Program-made: the position numbers and the translations under genes
Part shown: positions 1 to 11,599 of the stretch, one piece after another
Position numbering within the stretch: position 1 is the first letter of the stretch
How the letters are laid out: each line of letters starts with the position of its first letter
DNA from: Phoronis australis
Lineage: Eukaryota; Phoronida; Phoronidae
Reading direction: 5' to 3'
DNA: 64,000 bases
Assembly (NCBI GenBank): GCA_002633005.1
Contig: NMRA01000127.1
Coordinates: forward strand, 380,438-444,437
The notes under the pieces: generated by a model
What the model saw: only the letters and a program-made list of their open reading frames with translations
Databases searched by the model: none
What the model was told of the DNA's origin: nothing

Positions 1-329
1 GACTAAGTTATAAGTAAGTCGGATACCCATATCGTTTTGATGAATGGCTAATGCAGGTTCTCGGCGGGTAACTGAAAAAGTCAAGCAGGTATCCAGATTG
101 TAGGGACTGCTCTCACAGCTGCCTCAGACACACATTGAAAGTAAAATCAAAGTTGTTGTCTGTTCATGATGTCAGGCGGCGTGCATCTGCTGGGTTGAGA
201 GTATTACTTGTGAGGTGTCGCGTTCGTCTGAGATGGTTTGCGAGTCATGCACATGACTTCTCAACTCATTGCTTACCGATGTTTAATTTTAATCCTACCC
301 CTTGATGACATGATTGCGCCGCCAACTAA

Positions 330-770
330 ATATCTACAAACCCATAGATTTCTAGTCAGTAAAATGTACATTTTCTAAAAGCAAAAAGTCAGTAGAATTC
401 GACTTTTTACTTTTTACCAGTCAATTATTAGTCTAAATATGCAACCATGAAAAGTTAGCAAAGAAAGAAAAGTACATTGATAGGTAACCAATCAATATCA
501 TGGCCAACTTTTTTGCGTAAATGTTCAAGATGAAATCTCAATGTTGTTACGGTCTTCTAATACTCGTTTTCGTTATGAGTTTTTTCATGAAAGTCTTACC
601 TTTTGATTGCCTCAGATGCAAAAGTGGAACGTGTTAAAAACAGTTTCTAACGTTGTTTTGGAGAACGGTGCATAAAGCATAGTATGTGAAAGTTTCATGT
701 GAATCCGATCCGTCATTTCCCAGATATGATGTTCAAAATTAACGGATTCCTACATATCCTTAAAAGAACT
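330..770 (+). repeat. Interspersed repeat A, copy 1
   Basis: This block aligns by eye with blocks near 3030, 20470, 24655, 26290 and 40265. Shared landmarks in order are an ACATTTTCTRAAAG segment, GTAGAATTCGACTTTTTACC, GGTACATTGATAG, a GTTCAAGATGAAATCTCAA segment, TTTTTTCATGAAAGTC, a CAAAAGTGGAAC segment, GCATAAAGCATAGTATSTGAAAG and GATATGATGTTC. No terminal inverted repeats, tail or target duplication could be fixed. Copies differ at many positions, so the family is old. Its class is unknown. Confidence 0.6.
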
Positions 771-1329
771 TGGAGTAGCTTATGTTCCCTAACAATGTTG
801 TGTCAAATGCTTTATTAACATGCGCATCTCACATGACTGCCATTTTTCTGATATGATGAGCTGGAGTTATAGAAATAATGCAGAGAGCGAAGTAGGTTCC
901 TGAACTTTGGACCAGCACTTGAGATTTTGTATGATTTTTTTATCACGTGAAGCAAAAGTTTTCGCTATTCAATTTGTGGCTGGTTTGTCACATAAATTTA
1001 TTTGAAATGTATTACTTTATCAAGTGCTATCAGTCTGACAGTGTAAGTTTTGTCATTGATTTTCATTCTTGGATTTCCGCATGATGAAAAAATCATGAGT
1101 GTTTACCATGTATAAATAGCATTTAACCTAGACAACACCATTTTATGTCTGCCTTGTCGTAATGGTAATTATTACTTTGTGAGATTAAAAAAATCAGTTT
1201 TGTTCCATTACTTGTGTGTTTGACATGAAATTTACACACAATATTGAAAGTTACTACTATTATTTTGGGCTGCAATTGGACAGATTGTGGCACAGTGGCA
1301 GCCATTTTTGTGCACTCATGTCATACATA

Positions 1330-1880
1330 TATGGGTGCACATTGCCATCTGGACGTCTTTCGGACTGATCTGGCAACCTCTCTGCCCCCTAGTGGCAATC
1401 GTTTTTGTACGTTTACCTTGGTATATTCAGATTTCTTCGATAGGTTTCATGAAATTTGGCACATGACGACGTGTTGACACTTAAGGATGAACTCAGCATT
1501 CTGCATCAGCTAGTTACAATTTTTGTCGTTACTGAGGCTGTTTTTGGTGTGCGTCCTCTGTCTACCAGTTACCGCTCCACGGATCAGTATGAATATTAGC
1601 AGAAATGTTCCTACTGAGGTGACCAAGTCTGATGTTGGTTTTCGGACAATCTGTGTACTTTGTCGCCTCCTAGTGGCTTTTTATGTGTTCGCAGCTGTCT
1701 TTGCTTGCCCTTTTTTCATGATCTTTATGAATTTGGTATGTTTTTTTATGACTATGATAACGGATGACGGTGACTTTCGGACAGATCTGACTACTGCTGT
1801 GCCTCCCCAGTGGCCATTGAAATTTAGTTTTTACATTTACCTTCGATTTCCTTCACAGAATTTCACGAGATGTGGCAAAT
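1330..1880 (+). repeat. Degenerate array with CTCF-consensus-like sites (array 1)
   Basis: A segment starting TTTCGGACWGATCTG, followed about 25 nt later by GCCNCCTAGTGGC and then by an AATTTCATGAAATTTGGCAC-type stretch, recurs at about 1358, 1640 and 1775. The cores lie at 1385-1397, 1665-1677 and 1801-1814, which fits a unit near 138 bp with one badly decayed unit between the first two. The reverse complement of the first core, CCACTAGGGGGCAG, is essentially the animal CTCF consensus. Small open frames across the block have no recognisable domain. Confidence 0.5.
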
Positions 1881-3029
1881 AAACATCAACTTTCTAGTTT
1901 CCGAGAGGTGAAAAATATTCCTCATTGTTGACGGTGAGTTAGCGTTGTCCTCAGAGTGTTGGAAGTCATTGTCTTTGTTGGTGTTGCTAACATTATAGTT
2001 GGTGCTGTTGACTGTGTCATCGGCGAAGAAGCGGTCTTCAAAGCTGTCCTTTGAATTGCCGTTGGTGTCGTGGATGCTGTCATCTTAGATGTTGGTTAGG
2101 CACTAAAACTACGGTAATAGGAAAGCTAAAATTAAGTTTACAGTTTGCATCGAAGAACCTGTAGTAGTGGATTTGAATCTGTCCAAAGAGTTGATCCCAT
2201 CAATGAAATTTTATATGCACCGATGCTCCCAACAAAAATACCAAAACATTACTCAAAAGCCTTAAGCTAATCAAATAAAATTTCTTTTTCAAACTAGATT
2301 TGTATGCTTACACTGAAGAAGCTACGAAGTACAAATATGCAGACACAGAGGGTATCACCTCCTTAGCTGTAAAACTATTTATTTAACACCATGAGGACTG
2401 GAATTTAATCCACACAATCCCAATTCCTGTTTTAAACAATTACAACATGGTCAGGGCATGATCAATACTTGGTTACTACACAAGTGCTTCAGCACACAAT
2501 TGTTGAATGCATAATCGTGCAGGTGCTGAACTTGGCTGGAGGTGTCTTTTGTTTAACTTTTTTTCAAAAGTGATTCTGGGTGGATATTCTATAGCTCATA
2601 TTAAACACCTTGGTAGGCTAACAAAGAAAATGAATGACAAGGGCTCAATAATGTTTTCAGTGCGCTCACTTGATCTCGATCCTGTTATATGTTGCATGGA
2701 CAAAGGCTCTCAAGGGCTATTTTCTGCCATCTCTTTACAGACACTCTTTTCTCTCCATTTATGAAAACTACGTGGAATGCATTGCAGCATAAAATATGTC
2801 TAGTCAATATTTATACACAAATTGTGATTTTTCAACGGGACGCCAAACTTTCTCAAAATAGTCAAATACCCTTTTTAGTAAAATGTTTCGATGGGGCTCA
2901 TTCTATGTTTGTTTGGAATTTGGTGAAAATATGGGAAAGAGTATACGTAATATCGTGAAAATTATCAATCTTTACTGCTCTTACTTAAGGTTACGTGAGA
3001 CATTACTGATTAGTCTTTGCGTTTGGTAA

Positions 3030-3540
3030 AGTATTTAGGAAACTATAGATTTTGAATCTGTAAAAGTACCTATTTTCTGAAGAAAGCTGGTAGAATTAGT
3101 TTTGACTTGATGCTGATGTGTTATTAATTGAGTCATGTCTTTTTATTAAAATTTAGCGTAAAATAAAGGTACATTGATGGAAAAACAATGAGAACATGAT
3201 CAAGTTTTGTTTGATATTAATGTTCAAGGTGAGATATCAAAAACATTGTTATGGTTTTCTTAATGCCATTTCATTTTCGCTTGATGCAACTTTAAAGATT
3301 TTTCATGAAAGTCATAAAAGTCCTATTTTTGAAAGCCCCTCGTGCAAAAGAGAACATTTTAATATCAATTTCTAAAGGGTATTTGAGAGCAGTGCTTAAA
3401 GCACGGCGTCTGAAAGTTTCATATGAATACGATCAGCTGTTTTTGAGGTATGATGTTCTGAAGTCGGCCAAATTTGTACATTTTTCTAGGGTCTCACATA
3501 TCCTCAAAAATCTGAGCTATGTTTTGTTGGCCATTGCTGA
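3030..3540 (+). repeat. Interspersed repeat A, copy 2
   Basis: Second copy in the same orientation as the copy at 330-770. It shares ACTATAGATTTTGAATCTG, GGTACATTGATGG, the ATCAAAAACATTGTTATGG segment, a TTTTTCATGAAAGTCATAAA segment, CCCCTCGTGCAAAAG, GTGCTTAAAGCAC and GTATGATGTTCTGAAG. A 100-codon open frame at 3305-3607 lies over it, but the corresponding stretch in other copies is broken by stops, so it is probably chance. Confidence 0.6.
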
Positions 3541-3865
3541 CTTTTTCACCCTGCTGCGACACCTGGTGGCATGTGACAGCACCACTGCATACAGGATGAG
3601 TGATTAATCTCTTTTGATATAGGAAGCATTAAAACCTGTGTAAGTTAGTGCAGTCCATGATGATGAGACTGTATCGTATATTATGGTGGTTATGACAAAT
3701 TGATTGTATCTGATTATTGACCACCTCAGTAATTTATGCTGTCAATTTTTACAATGATGTATGTAGTAGCCAGACATGTTCATGTAGAATCGAACGTGAC
3801 TGAAGTCGCAGTTAAAATCTTTGGTATGAGAAGCAGGAAGTGCATCAATTGATTTGAATTAAAAT

Positions 3866-4958
3866 GAATCTGGTTTTGTAAATTCAGCATTGGCTAATAA
3901 ATTCAGTCCTGTTTAGAAGCTTCAGTGCATTTAAAGAATCCTGTGATGAAGTTAAAATTCATTCTTACTGCATGAATAATAACTTAATAAAATCGATCAT
4001 ACTTCGCAGATTCAGTCAACACTTTCAAATTGCGCGTGCTTTAAAAACCAAGCATGTCCTTGATTAACGAGATCAACCCTGTTGTTTTTTATGTCCATGT
4101 AACCCCTCTTTGTGTTACATTAGACGCTCAGTGTTCAGTTGTATAATTAATGAAAAATCAATCCTGTTGGTGGGGACCATAACTATGCTCTTTTCTACTG
4201 GCTGTGGTCTAGATTATCTAGAATACATGTGGACTGTTATGCCGCCAAGATCGGTTCACGTTCATTCATTTATCTCTCATCATGAATGTCACTGATCCTT
4301 TTGTGATGGTCCAGGGAATGATTTGTGTTTGCATTCAACCCCTGGGGAGAGCTCTCTTCTAAAGAATGCATGGGATGACGCCGCTCGTTTAGAGCACAGA
4401 AAAATGCATTGTCTAGGAAGCAAAACTGGGAAAAAGGCACCCAAGGTAGTACCAAATGATGGAGAAAAAACCTGCCCAAAACTTAACCACTTTTGTCGAC
4501 TCTTTCCTCTTGATTTCCAATTTGTGAAGTTCGTTTACACATTTGAAATGATACCACCAATGCCCCAAAGCCAAATGTCGACCAGAGATGTTACCTGAGG
4601 GGGGGAAATACTCACTCGAGATAAGGAAAAACTACCCGCCTCACTTCCTACCATTTTAGTCACCCCCCATAGGATGTATTTTTGATAGTGCTCGATTTGT
4701 ATTTGCTGATTAAAGCTGCGTAATTCATTGAATCGTGGTTACAGGCTTAGTGTAGATAATCACCGTCAAAATTGATTTTAAAACATGCTTGATTTTGCTG
4801 AGTGTCAACTGAATCTGCATAACAAGATTGATTTGATCATGGATTTCACATTGTGGAACTGAGTCTTCAAGACGACTTACGATTTTTAAAAATACTAAAA
4901 CTGACTTCTGAATAACATTGAATTGTTCAAATAGGATTGAATTTACAAACTAGATTAG
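3866..4958. mobile_element. Foldback-like element F, copy 1
   Basis: The two ends are in inverted orientation. The left arm (about 3866-4090) read on the minus strand and the right arm (about 4730-4958) on the plus strand both carry repeated CTGAATYTRCA/ATTGATTT blocks and end in a GTAAATTCA motif (TGAATTTACAAACTAGATT on the right). The centre (4240-4600) matches 53280-53700 in reverse orientation, including an ATCTCTCATCATGAA segment and an ATACCACCAATRCC segment. No transposase frame is seen, so it is probably non-autonomous. Exact ends are uncertain. Confidence 0.45.
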
Positions 4959-5476
4959 AATATTGTAAATAATTTTTACACTTTCAGCTGCACATGATTT
5001 AGTTATATTGAACTGTGGTTTTATTGCCGTAAGATTTTCATTATGTTGTCATGATCATCTGTTATTTCCAGGAATTCTTCATTTTTATTTTTGTGTATTT
5101 GTCCCATTATATTCCTGGTATTGATAATATCACCCAACTTTATAAACACAGCGAAAGTCAAATTTAATATATTAAAATTGTATCCAAGCAGTAACTATGC
5201 AGCAAGCAAATCGTCCTCTAAAAATTGAAAAGGAACAATATTGGCAAGTATTAAGGGCGAATTTTGTAAAAGATATTTTCTACTGTTTTTCATGCTAGTT
5301 GATGTTTGTGAGGTAGGTGGTTATCATCAACACCTAGTGGTTCTCCATTGGGGATGTGCTGGAATCCTAGCTGACAGTTTTGCCCATAATGAGCATTTCG
5401 TCCTCAGATATCATGAACTGTTGTCTCTGGTACGGTTTTGAGTCTCTTGGTCTTGTCTCGGGTAGTGGGTAGTTTT

Positions 5477-5542
5477 GGGTACCTAGCGGGTACCTAGCGA
5501 GTACCTAGCAGGTACCTAGCGGGTACCTAGCGGGTACCTATT
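5477..5542. repeat. 11-bp tandem repeat GGGTACCTAGC
   Basis: Five full units and most of a sixth follow one another without gaps, differing only at the first two bases (GGG, GAG, AGG). The unit contains GGTACC. The flanks are unique sequence. No gene is visible within 300 bases on either side. Confidence 0.95.
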
Positions 5543-6990
5543 TTTACAGCTGTTAAGGTAATGCTGTGATACGGATTTTGACCACATGAAGGCACACCTC
5601 CCTATTAATTGAGAGAGAAGCCCCTCCCCCCTCTCCGGGCAGCCAACAGAGAGCTAAGTGTGATGGACACAAACACTTAGACCTACTAGAACTTGGGCTA
5701 ATTGTGATTCCAGCATTACATCAAAGCAAGAATTTGTCACTGGCAACAGGAGGTGTATTTGATGAAGTTGATTTGTGTGATGTCATTGTTGTTATGCAGG
5801 CTCTAACTATGACGCAATGTAGCAATTAAAGGTACTAATTGCGAAACGCTGAATCAATGATCTGTAGAGTGTTCAGACATTTAAGACAATTGGTAATTAG
5901 TGCCTTTGGAACAGAAGCAATGAGAATTAATGCACATTTTTTAATTTGACATGAAAGTACATACCAAAATGGTTCGAAAAGAAAATGAAATTAAAGGAGA
6001 ATGCCACCCAAAAAACAACCTAATTTGTATCAATTTAGATCGAGCAGTTCCACTCGATGACAGCAACTACAGCTCTTTTACCTGACACTTGACGGCAGAC
6101 GGAGGTGTTGAAATTCAGAGGTTCGAATGCAGTCTGTTCAGCAGTTCACAACATGCTTTACTGGTGTATGCTAATGGCTTGAATTCATCGTTTTATACCA
6201 ATAAATCATCAAAATTCGTTGTAAAACCCTTACAAATACATCGAGGTATTGAACAAACGTCTTATTTTATTTCGTTGTTACGAATTTTTAGGTATTTGAA
6301 CGTACCATAGCCTACAAAGTTCGGTAGGCCAGTTTACCAAGGTCGGTCGCGGGAGTTTGGGGTCTGTTCGGTGATAAATTCAAATTATTCGTCCGTAAAA
6401 TACAGACAGGAGAACATAGGTGTGTGTTGTAATTTTAGACTTGTGCACTTTTTCAGTTCTAAACACACAAATCGCTTGATATCCTGGCCAGTGGCTGGGA
6501 ACCCGATCAGGCCCATCGCAGCCGGACTGAAGACATCACAAACATAAAGCAGCCAAAGTTTGAAACTAAACTTCCAGTCACGAAAAGTTTATACTAGTGA
6601 GCCAAAGAAAAAATGTGCACATGATTATTTTGGTGAATTAGCCGCGAAACTGCAAATATACTTGCTAGCTCGTCGGGGGCTGCGAAATCAGGTTACCCTT
6701 CCACAGAACCGTCAGGGCAAAAGTTGTACAGTAACAATGATTTGAATAATGTACTACGTGAATACCTAAATAAAGACTCCCCCAACATCTGACCGTATGA
6801 CATGAAATCGAAATATTGTTTTACAACAGCTGTCCGTCAGCAAACACTGAATTAGCATGCGCTCACACGGCCTTGGTGCCTGGTCAATTACCTTTATTGC
6901 ATCCAAAGCATTAATTTATTCATTGCAGGCTTCTCAATACATTTGCACACAGGAACAATCCAAGGCATTACAAATTGTATCTAATCACAG

Positions 6991-7302
6991 GTGAGAAACA
7001 ACATGACCGCCGGTCCTCTAAATCGGACTGACTCACCCAAAACAGGACCTCCGGGAATTAAATGGGACAGCACCTAAAAACATGACTGCCCCACCAGAAA
7101 ACAGGATCGCCGGGGACTGAACATGACCGCCATACAATATGTAGTTATCAATGTCTTCGGTCCTGTTTTCTGGTGGGGCGGTCATGTTTTTAGGTGCGTC
7201 AGTCCTATTTTCTGGTGTGACGGTCCCATTTGATCCCTGGAGGTCCTAATTTGGGTGAGTTGGTCCGATTTATGAGGACCGGCGGTCATGTTGTTTCTCA
7301 CC
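6991..7302. mobile_element. Foldback repeat built from ~21-bp subunits
   Basis: The first 19 bases, GGTGAGAAACAACATGACC, are repeated inverted at the right end (7284-7302), and similarity continues across most of both arms, leaving a central spacer of roughly 30 bases (about 7129-7158). The right arm divides into seven consecutive units of 19-22 nt starting GGTCC/GGTCAT at 7159, 7180, 7201, 7222, 7242, 7262 and 7284. The left arm mirrors them but lacks the counterpart of the third unit. Flanking bases show only weak duplication. The RNA or single strand could form a very long hairpin. Confidence 0.8.
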
Positions 7303-7331
7303 CGTGCTAATGAGACGGACTTTGTTTCAGT

Positions 7332-7770
7332 TTTATATAAGCATGGGTTAACGGTGAGAATAATTCATTTTGAAACAGAACGCATAATAATAAACGACGT
7401 GACAACTCATACTCGCAACTTAGGTGAGTGCTCATCTGACGAAGACTTCACAGGTCGATCGTTAGGTGTCACAGGCTATCTAGATTTCGAACCGGAATAC
7501 ACTGACCAAGAAATATCAAGGCACCGTGAATGTGCACAGACAACGGAACATGTGTATAGTTCTGAAAATCGTTTGAATGACTTGTCATGGTGTCAATGAG
7601 CTAAGTGCACGATAATGCCGGAAATGACTGACGCTTGCGTTTGCTCAGTGCCACGAAATTCTGCAAGTGAAACGCCTTCTTGGAGAAGCGCAGATGTGTC
7701 TCACGGAACATCCTGATTTTGCACCTCATCTAAACAGTGGTGTGGATACGACGTTTTTTTAGGGCTGAGA
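7332..7770 (+). pseudogene. P2X7-ballast-like cysteine domain, broken
   Basis: The frame to 7599 encodes GYLDFEPEYTDQE and ends in LSWCQ. Reading through the TGA (7597-7599) continues AKCTIMPEMTDACVC. The spacing matches the W-C-x-C-G-x-C-x2-M-P-x4-C-x-C-C zinc-binding pattern known from the P2X7 cytoplasmic ballast domain and related invertebrate proteins. The TGA sits exactly where a cysteine codon (TGT/TGC) is expected. After a frameshift near 7660 another frame gives CLTEHPDFAPHL, resembling the C-x-T-x-H-P-x-F segment that follows in that family. The downstream WG/IR region is not found. A TTTGTTTCAG acceptor-like site precedes the segment (to 7331). A zinc-binding role is inferred only for the ancestor. 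Confidence 0.55.
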
Positions 7771-7949
7771 AAAAGATATGGCGAAAACATCCTACACCCA
7801 GAGGACCAAACAGAAGCCTCACGAACGAGTCAGTCATCAAAAAGGTTATCTATTATATAAAACGTTGTGTTCTCACGCCGTGAATCAATTGTAATTCTTC
7901 ATGTTCTCATGGCCAACTATAATTCTCCAGAATCAAAAACTGATCAACA

Positions 7950-8172
7950 ACCGATCCGACGAAGTGCAGGCCACTGACAGACACAGGGAAGTTTCACAGC
8001 GTCATACTTGGTATTAATTACGTACTCTTCATTCTTCACTACCGCGAGCCTCTTCCAAAGCATTATGGGCTCGAAAAAATCGAAAAAAAAGATATACCTG
8101 CTTTCCTCGCAGCTTCCTAGTTCGCATAAGCGGGAATGATACACCACACCATAGCGGCACTCATTCTGCAGA
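7950..8172 (-). pseudogene. THAP zinc-finger domain, frameshifted
   Basis: Read on the minus strand, an ATG near 8168 opens MSAAMVWCIIPAYAN, then a TAG, then EAARKAGISFFFRF. The following bases continue in another frame as EPIMLWKRLAVVKNEEYV and NTKYDAVKLPCVC. Together these give the THAP order: Cys near the start, F-x-F, a W-containing helix, then T-K-Y-D-x-V before the distal Cys. The second cysteine appears as Tyr (TAT), and the frame changes at an eight-T run. In Kolobok-type transposases the THAP finger is the N-terminal DNA-binding part, which fits its place just inside the right end of the element. It cannot encode a functional finger. Confidence 0.55.
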
Positions 8173-8329
8173 AGAACCACTGATGTCACCACGTTGTTTC
8201 TCACCGTCCTCACAGGTTAACACGACACCTCTCAGCGAGGTAAGATCGACCGTATATGAGGTGATGTGGATATAGACCGATTAAGACGGTAAAAAAAGAC
8301 CAATTAAATTGGGTGGCATTCTCCTTTAA

Positions 8330-11040
8330 TTTTGGCTGACGTGGTGGAATTAGTATGTAGGAGAGTGGTGGAATTGGTGGTGAAGGGTGTAGTGTTTGTA
8401 ATGACTTGGGGAACAGATGGATTAGTGGTGATGGATTAGGCTTTTAACATTACAAAAATTCTTTTAGATGGTGTAATATCTTTGACAAGAGATGAGTGAG
8501 GGCCCAGTCCACAATGGTTCTTGTTTCTTTGGCATTTGTTCCATTCTTGTATGCTGTTGCCATGGTAATAGCTGTTTTGCATTAGTAATTAGTTTTCTAT
8601 TTTTCTTTCATGCCAATATTTTTTCTGTTGCATAGTGAGTTGAAAAACGCACAAAGATTTTAAAAAGCTATGTGAGGTGCATTAAGCTATTGCTCACTTG
8701 TTCCACTCAAGTCCGCCGTGGCTTTCAAAGACTAGGTAAATCATGCAATGTTTTTTTCTACCTCTGCTACAGAGGCGAGTTGAATCGGTGATGTGGGAAT
8801 ATTGCACCTAAACAGACATACCTAAGCTAAAACCTTAAGTAGCTACCTGGCTGTGAATGGTTTATTTACTTAGTAGCTTTCTCATTGTGCATTGACTCTC
8901 TGGTTGTGTTGGTGAAACCAAGTGAATTGAAATTGATTACTTAATTCAGGCAGCTTGCCAGTTAGTGTAGTCCTCAGTTCAATAGTTATCTTCTTGAACT
9001 CAAGGGTCGAACAATTGCATCTGTGTCATTGGCTGGCTGCACAAGACTTGTGAGTATTGGATAAGGCATTATAAAGCACCCATCAATAAAGTGACAGGAA
9101 TCACTTACCACTAATTGTTTGTCCAGCACAAATTTCGAATTCATTCCCTTTTTCAGTATGGTGTACACAATTGTGCAATATGTATAATGACGAATGTTTG
9201 TAACAATATTTTTCTTCGTGTTGCGAGGAATGAATGATAACTGAAGATATCTTATGGAGAGCTTCTCGTATAACATATAACAATGTCATTTTGTCCTCTC
9301 ACGCTCTCAGTTTTCCATTGTTGAAAAGTAACTTAGAAATAGCTCATCCGTTTCTTTGAGTTCCAAAACCACGATGAGAAGCATTTGACCTTCTAGCCTT
9401 ATGCATAGCCCTCTGTAAAAACCTTTTTCGTCCAAGGTAAACTTCACCAACGTGACAAAAATAATTGCCAACATTTTTTTAAAATTTTTAATTGCTGTAC
9501 CATTGTTGTGGACGGTCGACCGTTTTTGGTAATTATAGCACAGTGAGTGAAAACAGTAAAGCATTGATTTGGTAGTGTTTGTATTTTATGAAAAAATGAG
9601 AACATAAAATTCCTTATGTCCAGCATATTTGTGCCAAGATTTTACCATGACGTGTTTAATTGGTCAAGTTTGCATCCATATAGGTTACCTTATAAGTTCC
9701 TTATTCCCCGTGTTTTGGTGGCCGTCTAGTTGCAGAAACAGTGGTTTATTTTTTCTGACTTTTGGGTTTTTGATCACTGTGCTGTTATAGTGTTGTTTTA
9801 AGTGTAGATGGTGACCAGAGGGGGGGATTTTTCGGGTGAGGGAAAAATTCCCTCCTTATAAAACACCGGCACCTTGGTCCTCAGGTGAACGAGGGCCCTG
9901 TGACCAGATGGTGTTGTATGTTTGACGTGTTTCTGCCAGCCCTTGTCGATCTTGTCAACATTTTGAGCCCCAATATTTGAATTTGAGTTTGATTCCACTA
10001 TATTGGCTCCTCCCAGTACACTAGAAATATTGCACATTTCTTTTCCATTAGATTCTACTGAGGTGGAAGCTCTGTTGTGTCTTCACCATAAAGAGATGAA
10101 AAAGTCGTGGAGTCGACTAGACTAACAAATTAAATGAATACTTGATTACTGTATTTTTTTCTTGTAATGGAAATGGCAAGTATTGTGGAATCGCCCTCGT
10201 GTGATAGGTCATTAAATGGATTATAGTTGTTATGTTATTTTTTATTCCCTTCAGAGCCAGAATGTAGAGAGTTAAAACAGCATTGATTCTTAGAAATCAA
10301 ATGTTAAATAATTTGTTTTCACAGGGTCATTGTTAATAGCTGACCATTTTGCTGTCTAAGCAACTAATGTGTTGTCAGCCGCAAGTCAGCTATGTAGTGT
10401 TTTACGTAGTTTACATCTATAATATGTATCTCTGGGCTATAAGGTGGGTAGTCTATGGACAGTGAATAGTTTCCATTTTCAAGTCTGCTACAAAAATACA
10501 CCTTCAATACTCCCTGGAATTAATGTTGTCAGCCTGTCAAATGTTTTCAATTAGAGTCTACACAAAGTAAATACATCAACTACAGTTTTCCTATCAGCTA
10601 GACGTTGTATTTCACTTTAATAGGGAATCCGATAGGGCAATCTTCTTTAAGTAAAAAAACAGAGCTCCACTTGTGTCTAAAGATCTAGACAAAAATACCA
10701 TCAGTTTCACCCTGGCTGTTATTTTGCACATGGTTAAATGTTGCAGTATGCAGCGTCTGTGTGTAAGAGTAATAATAGAGCAAATTCGATAACGTGCATT
10801 ACAAAAACCTCCCGTTGGTTTCAACTACATACCACAGGGGTCTCTGAATGTACAGTTCACACCAAAGTGGTTATGACTTTTAAAACTGATATAAAGGTGG
10901 TAACTCTTAAGAGTGAACACTTACAAATCCGTTTTAAAAGGTGTAATTATAGCCCGATTATAACTCTCTGTGAGGGTGGTTTAATGAGAGGTTATAATCA
11001 TTATAACTTACTGTGAACATGAGAGTGGTAAAAGTTATGT
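8330..11040. other. No supported gene
   Basis: AT-rich unique-looking sequence. Two opposing splice-bounded open segments at 8950-9049 (+) and 9105-9245 (-) were considered and not accepted. Nothing else was recognised. Confidence 0.4.
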
Positions 11041-11127
11041 CAGTAAGTGGCGCTGCTTAGAAACAATGGTGCTCTGAGGCACTAACTGGGGTGAATTGGA
11101 TTATGGACTGGCATCTTAAGTCAGGAA

Positions 11128-11391
11128 CTAGGATTGTAAGAGTTTTAACTGTTGTCGTGATGGGTAACAATAGGGTCGTCCTGGATTACACGGCGATAGA
11201 CCTCTTCTTTGTCTCGGAGATAAGAAAGTGCACGACTTCGTTTTGGAAATCAGCCACATTTTCGTGTTTCTCATTGATGTTGGGAATGCAAAGAACTTCA
11301 CATCATACATCCACGGGTGTTTGTCCAGGTTATGGAACTTTCTCATGTCGGAGTTGCAGCCCACAGCACAGCAGTAATACTTAGTTGGCAT
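11128..11391 (-). CDS. THAP-type zinc-finger N-terminus, partial or decayed
   Basis: The 87-codon frame starts MPTKYYCCAVGCNSD and continues through DKHPWMYDVKFFAFPTSMRN to KMWLIS. This matches the N-terminal THAP layout: Met-Pro, a C-x3/4-C pair at residues 7-12, about 25 residues, the F-x-F-P core (residues 34-37) and a tryptophan-containing helix. The distal C-x2-H pair expected 15-25 residues later is not in this frame, and the tail after residue 55 does not look like THAP, so the domain is interrupted by a frameshift or an intron. THAP fingers bind DNA in transposases of P and Kolobok type and in host regulators; no transposase core is visible nearby. The start is the first Met, as usual for this domain. 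Confidence 0.5.
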   Translation of the reverse strand: MPTKYYCCAVGCNSDMRKFHNLDKHPWMYDVKFFAFPTSMRNTKMWLISKTKSCTFLSPRQRRGLSPCNPGRPYCYPSRQQLKLLQS

Positions 11392-11599
11392 TTGAAGGAC
11401 GAATAGAGTAATGCAACTGAGAAAAACTTGTAAAGAATCAGATCACAACAAATAACATGTGAACCGAGTCCAATGGCACGAAAACAAGCTTGCAAATGTG
11501 CCTGACGAATGTTTATGGCATTGCGAGATTGGTGTCGCTGTGTAATCTGAGACGGCCCTATTACATAACAGCTACAACCAGGCATAGTAGGAGTAGGTC

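Larger units (their letters stand above)
5995..8325. mobile_element. DNA transposon with TTAA duplication, probably Kolobok-like
   Basis: AGGAGAATGCCACCCAA starts at 5995, and its perfect 17-bp inverted copy ends at 8325. Both ends are flanked directly by TTAA (5991-5994 and 8326-8329), so the 2.33-kb element and its target duplication are intact at the ends. TTAA duplications are typical of piggyBac and Kolobok elements. A decayed THAP domain at the right end, on the minus strand, favours Kolobok, whose transposases carry THAP fingers. A P2X7-ballast-like remnant lies on the plus strand, and a foldback repeat (6991-7302) has been inserted. No intact transposase remains. Confidence 0.7.

Noticed and set aside
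8950-9245. Two opposing splice-bounded open segments (plus 8950-9049 with GTGAGT; minus 9105-9245 with GTAAGT)
   Set aside because: They lie about 50 bases apart on opposite strands, are short enough to be open by chance, and encode nothing recognisable.
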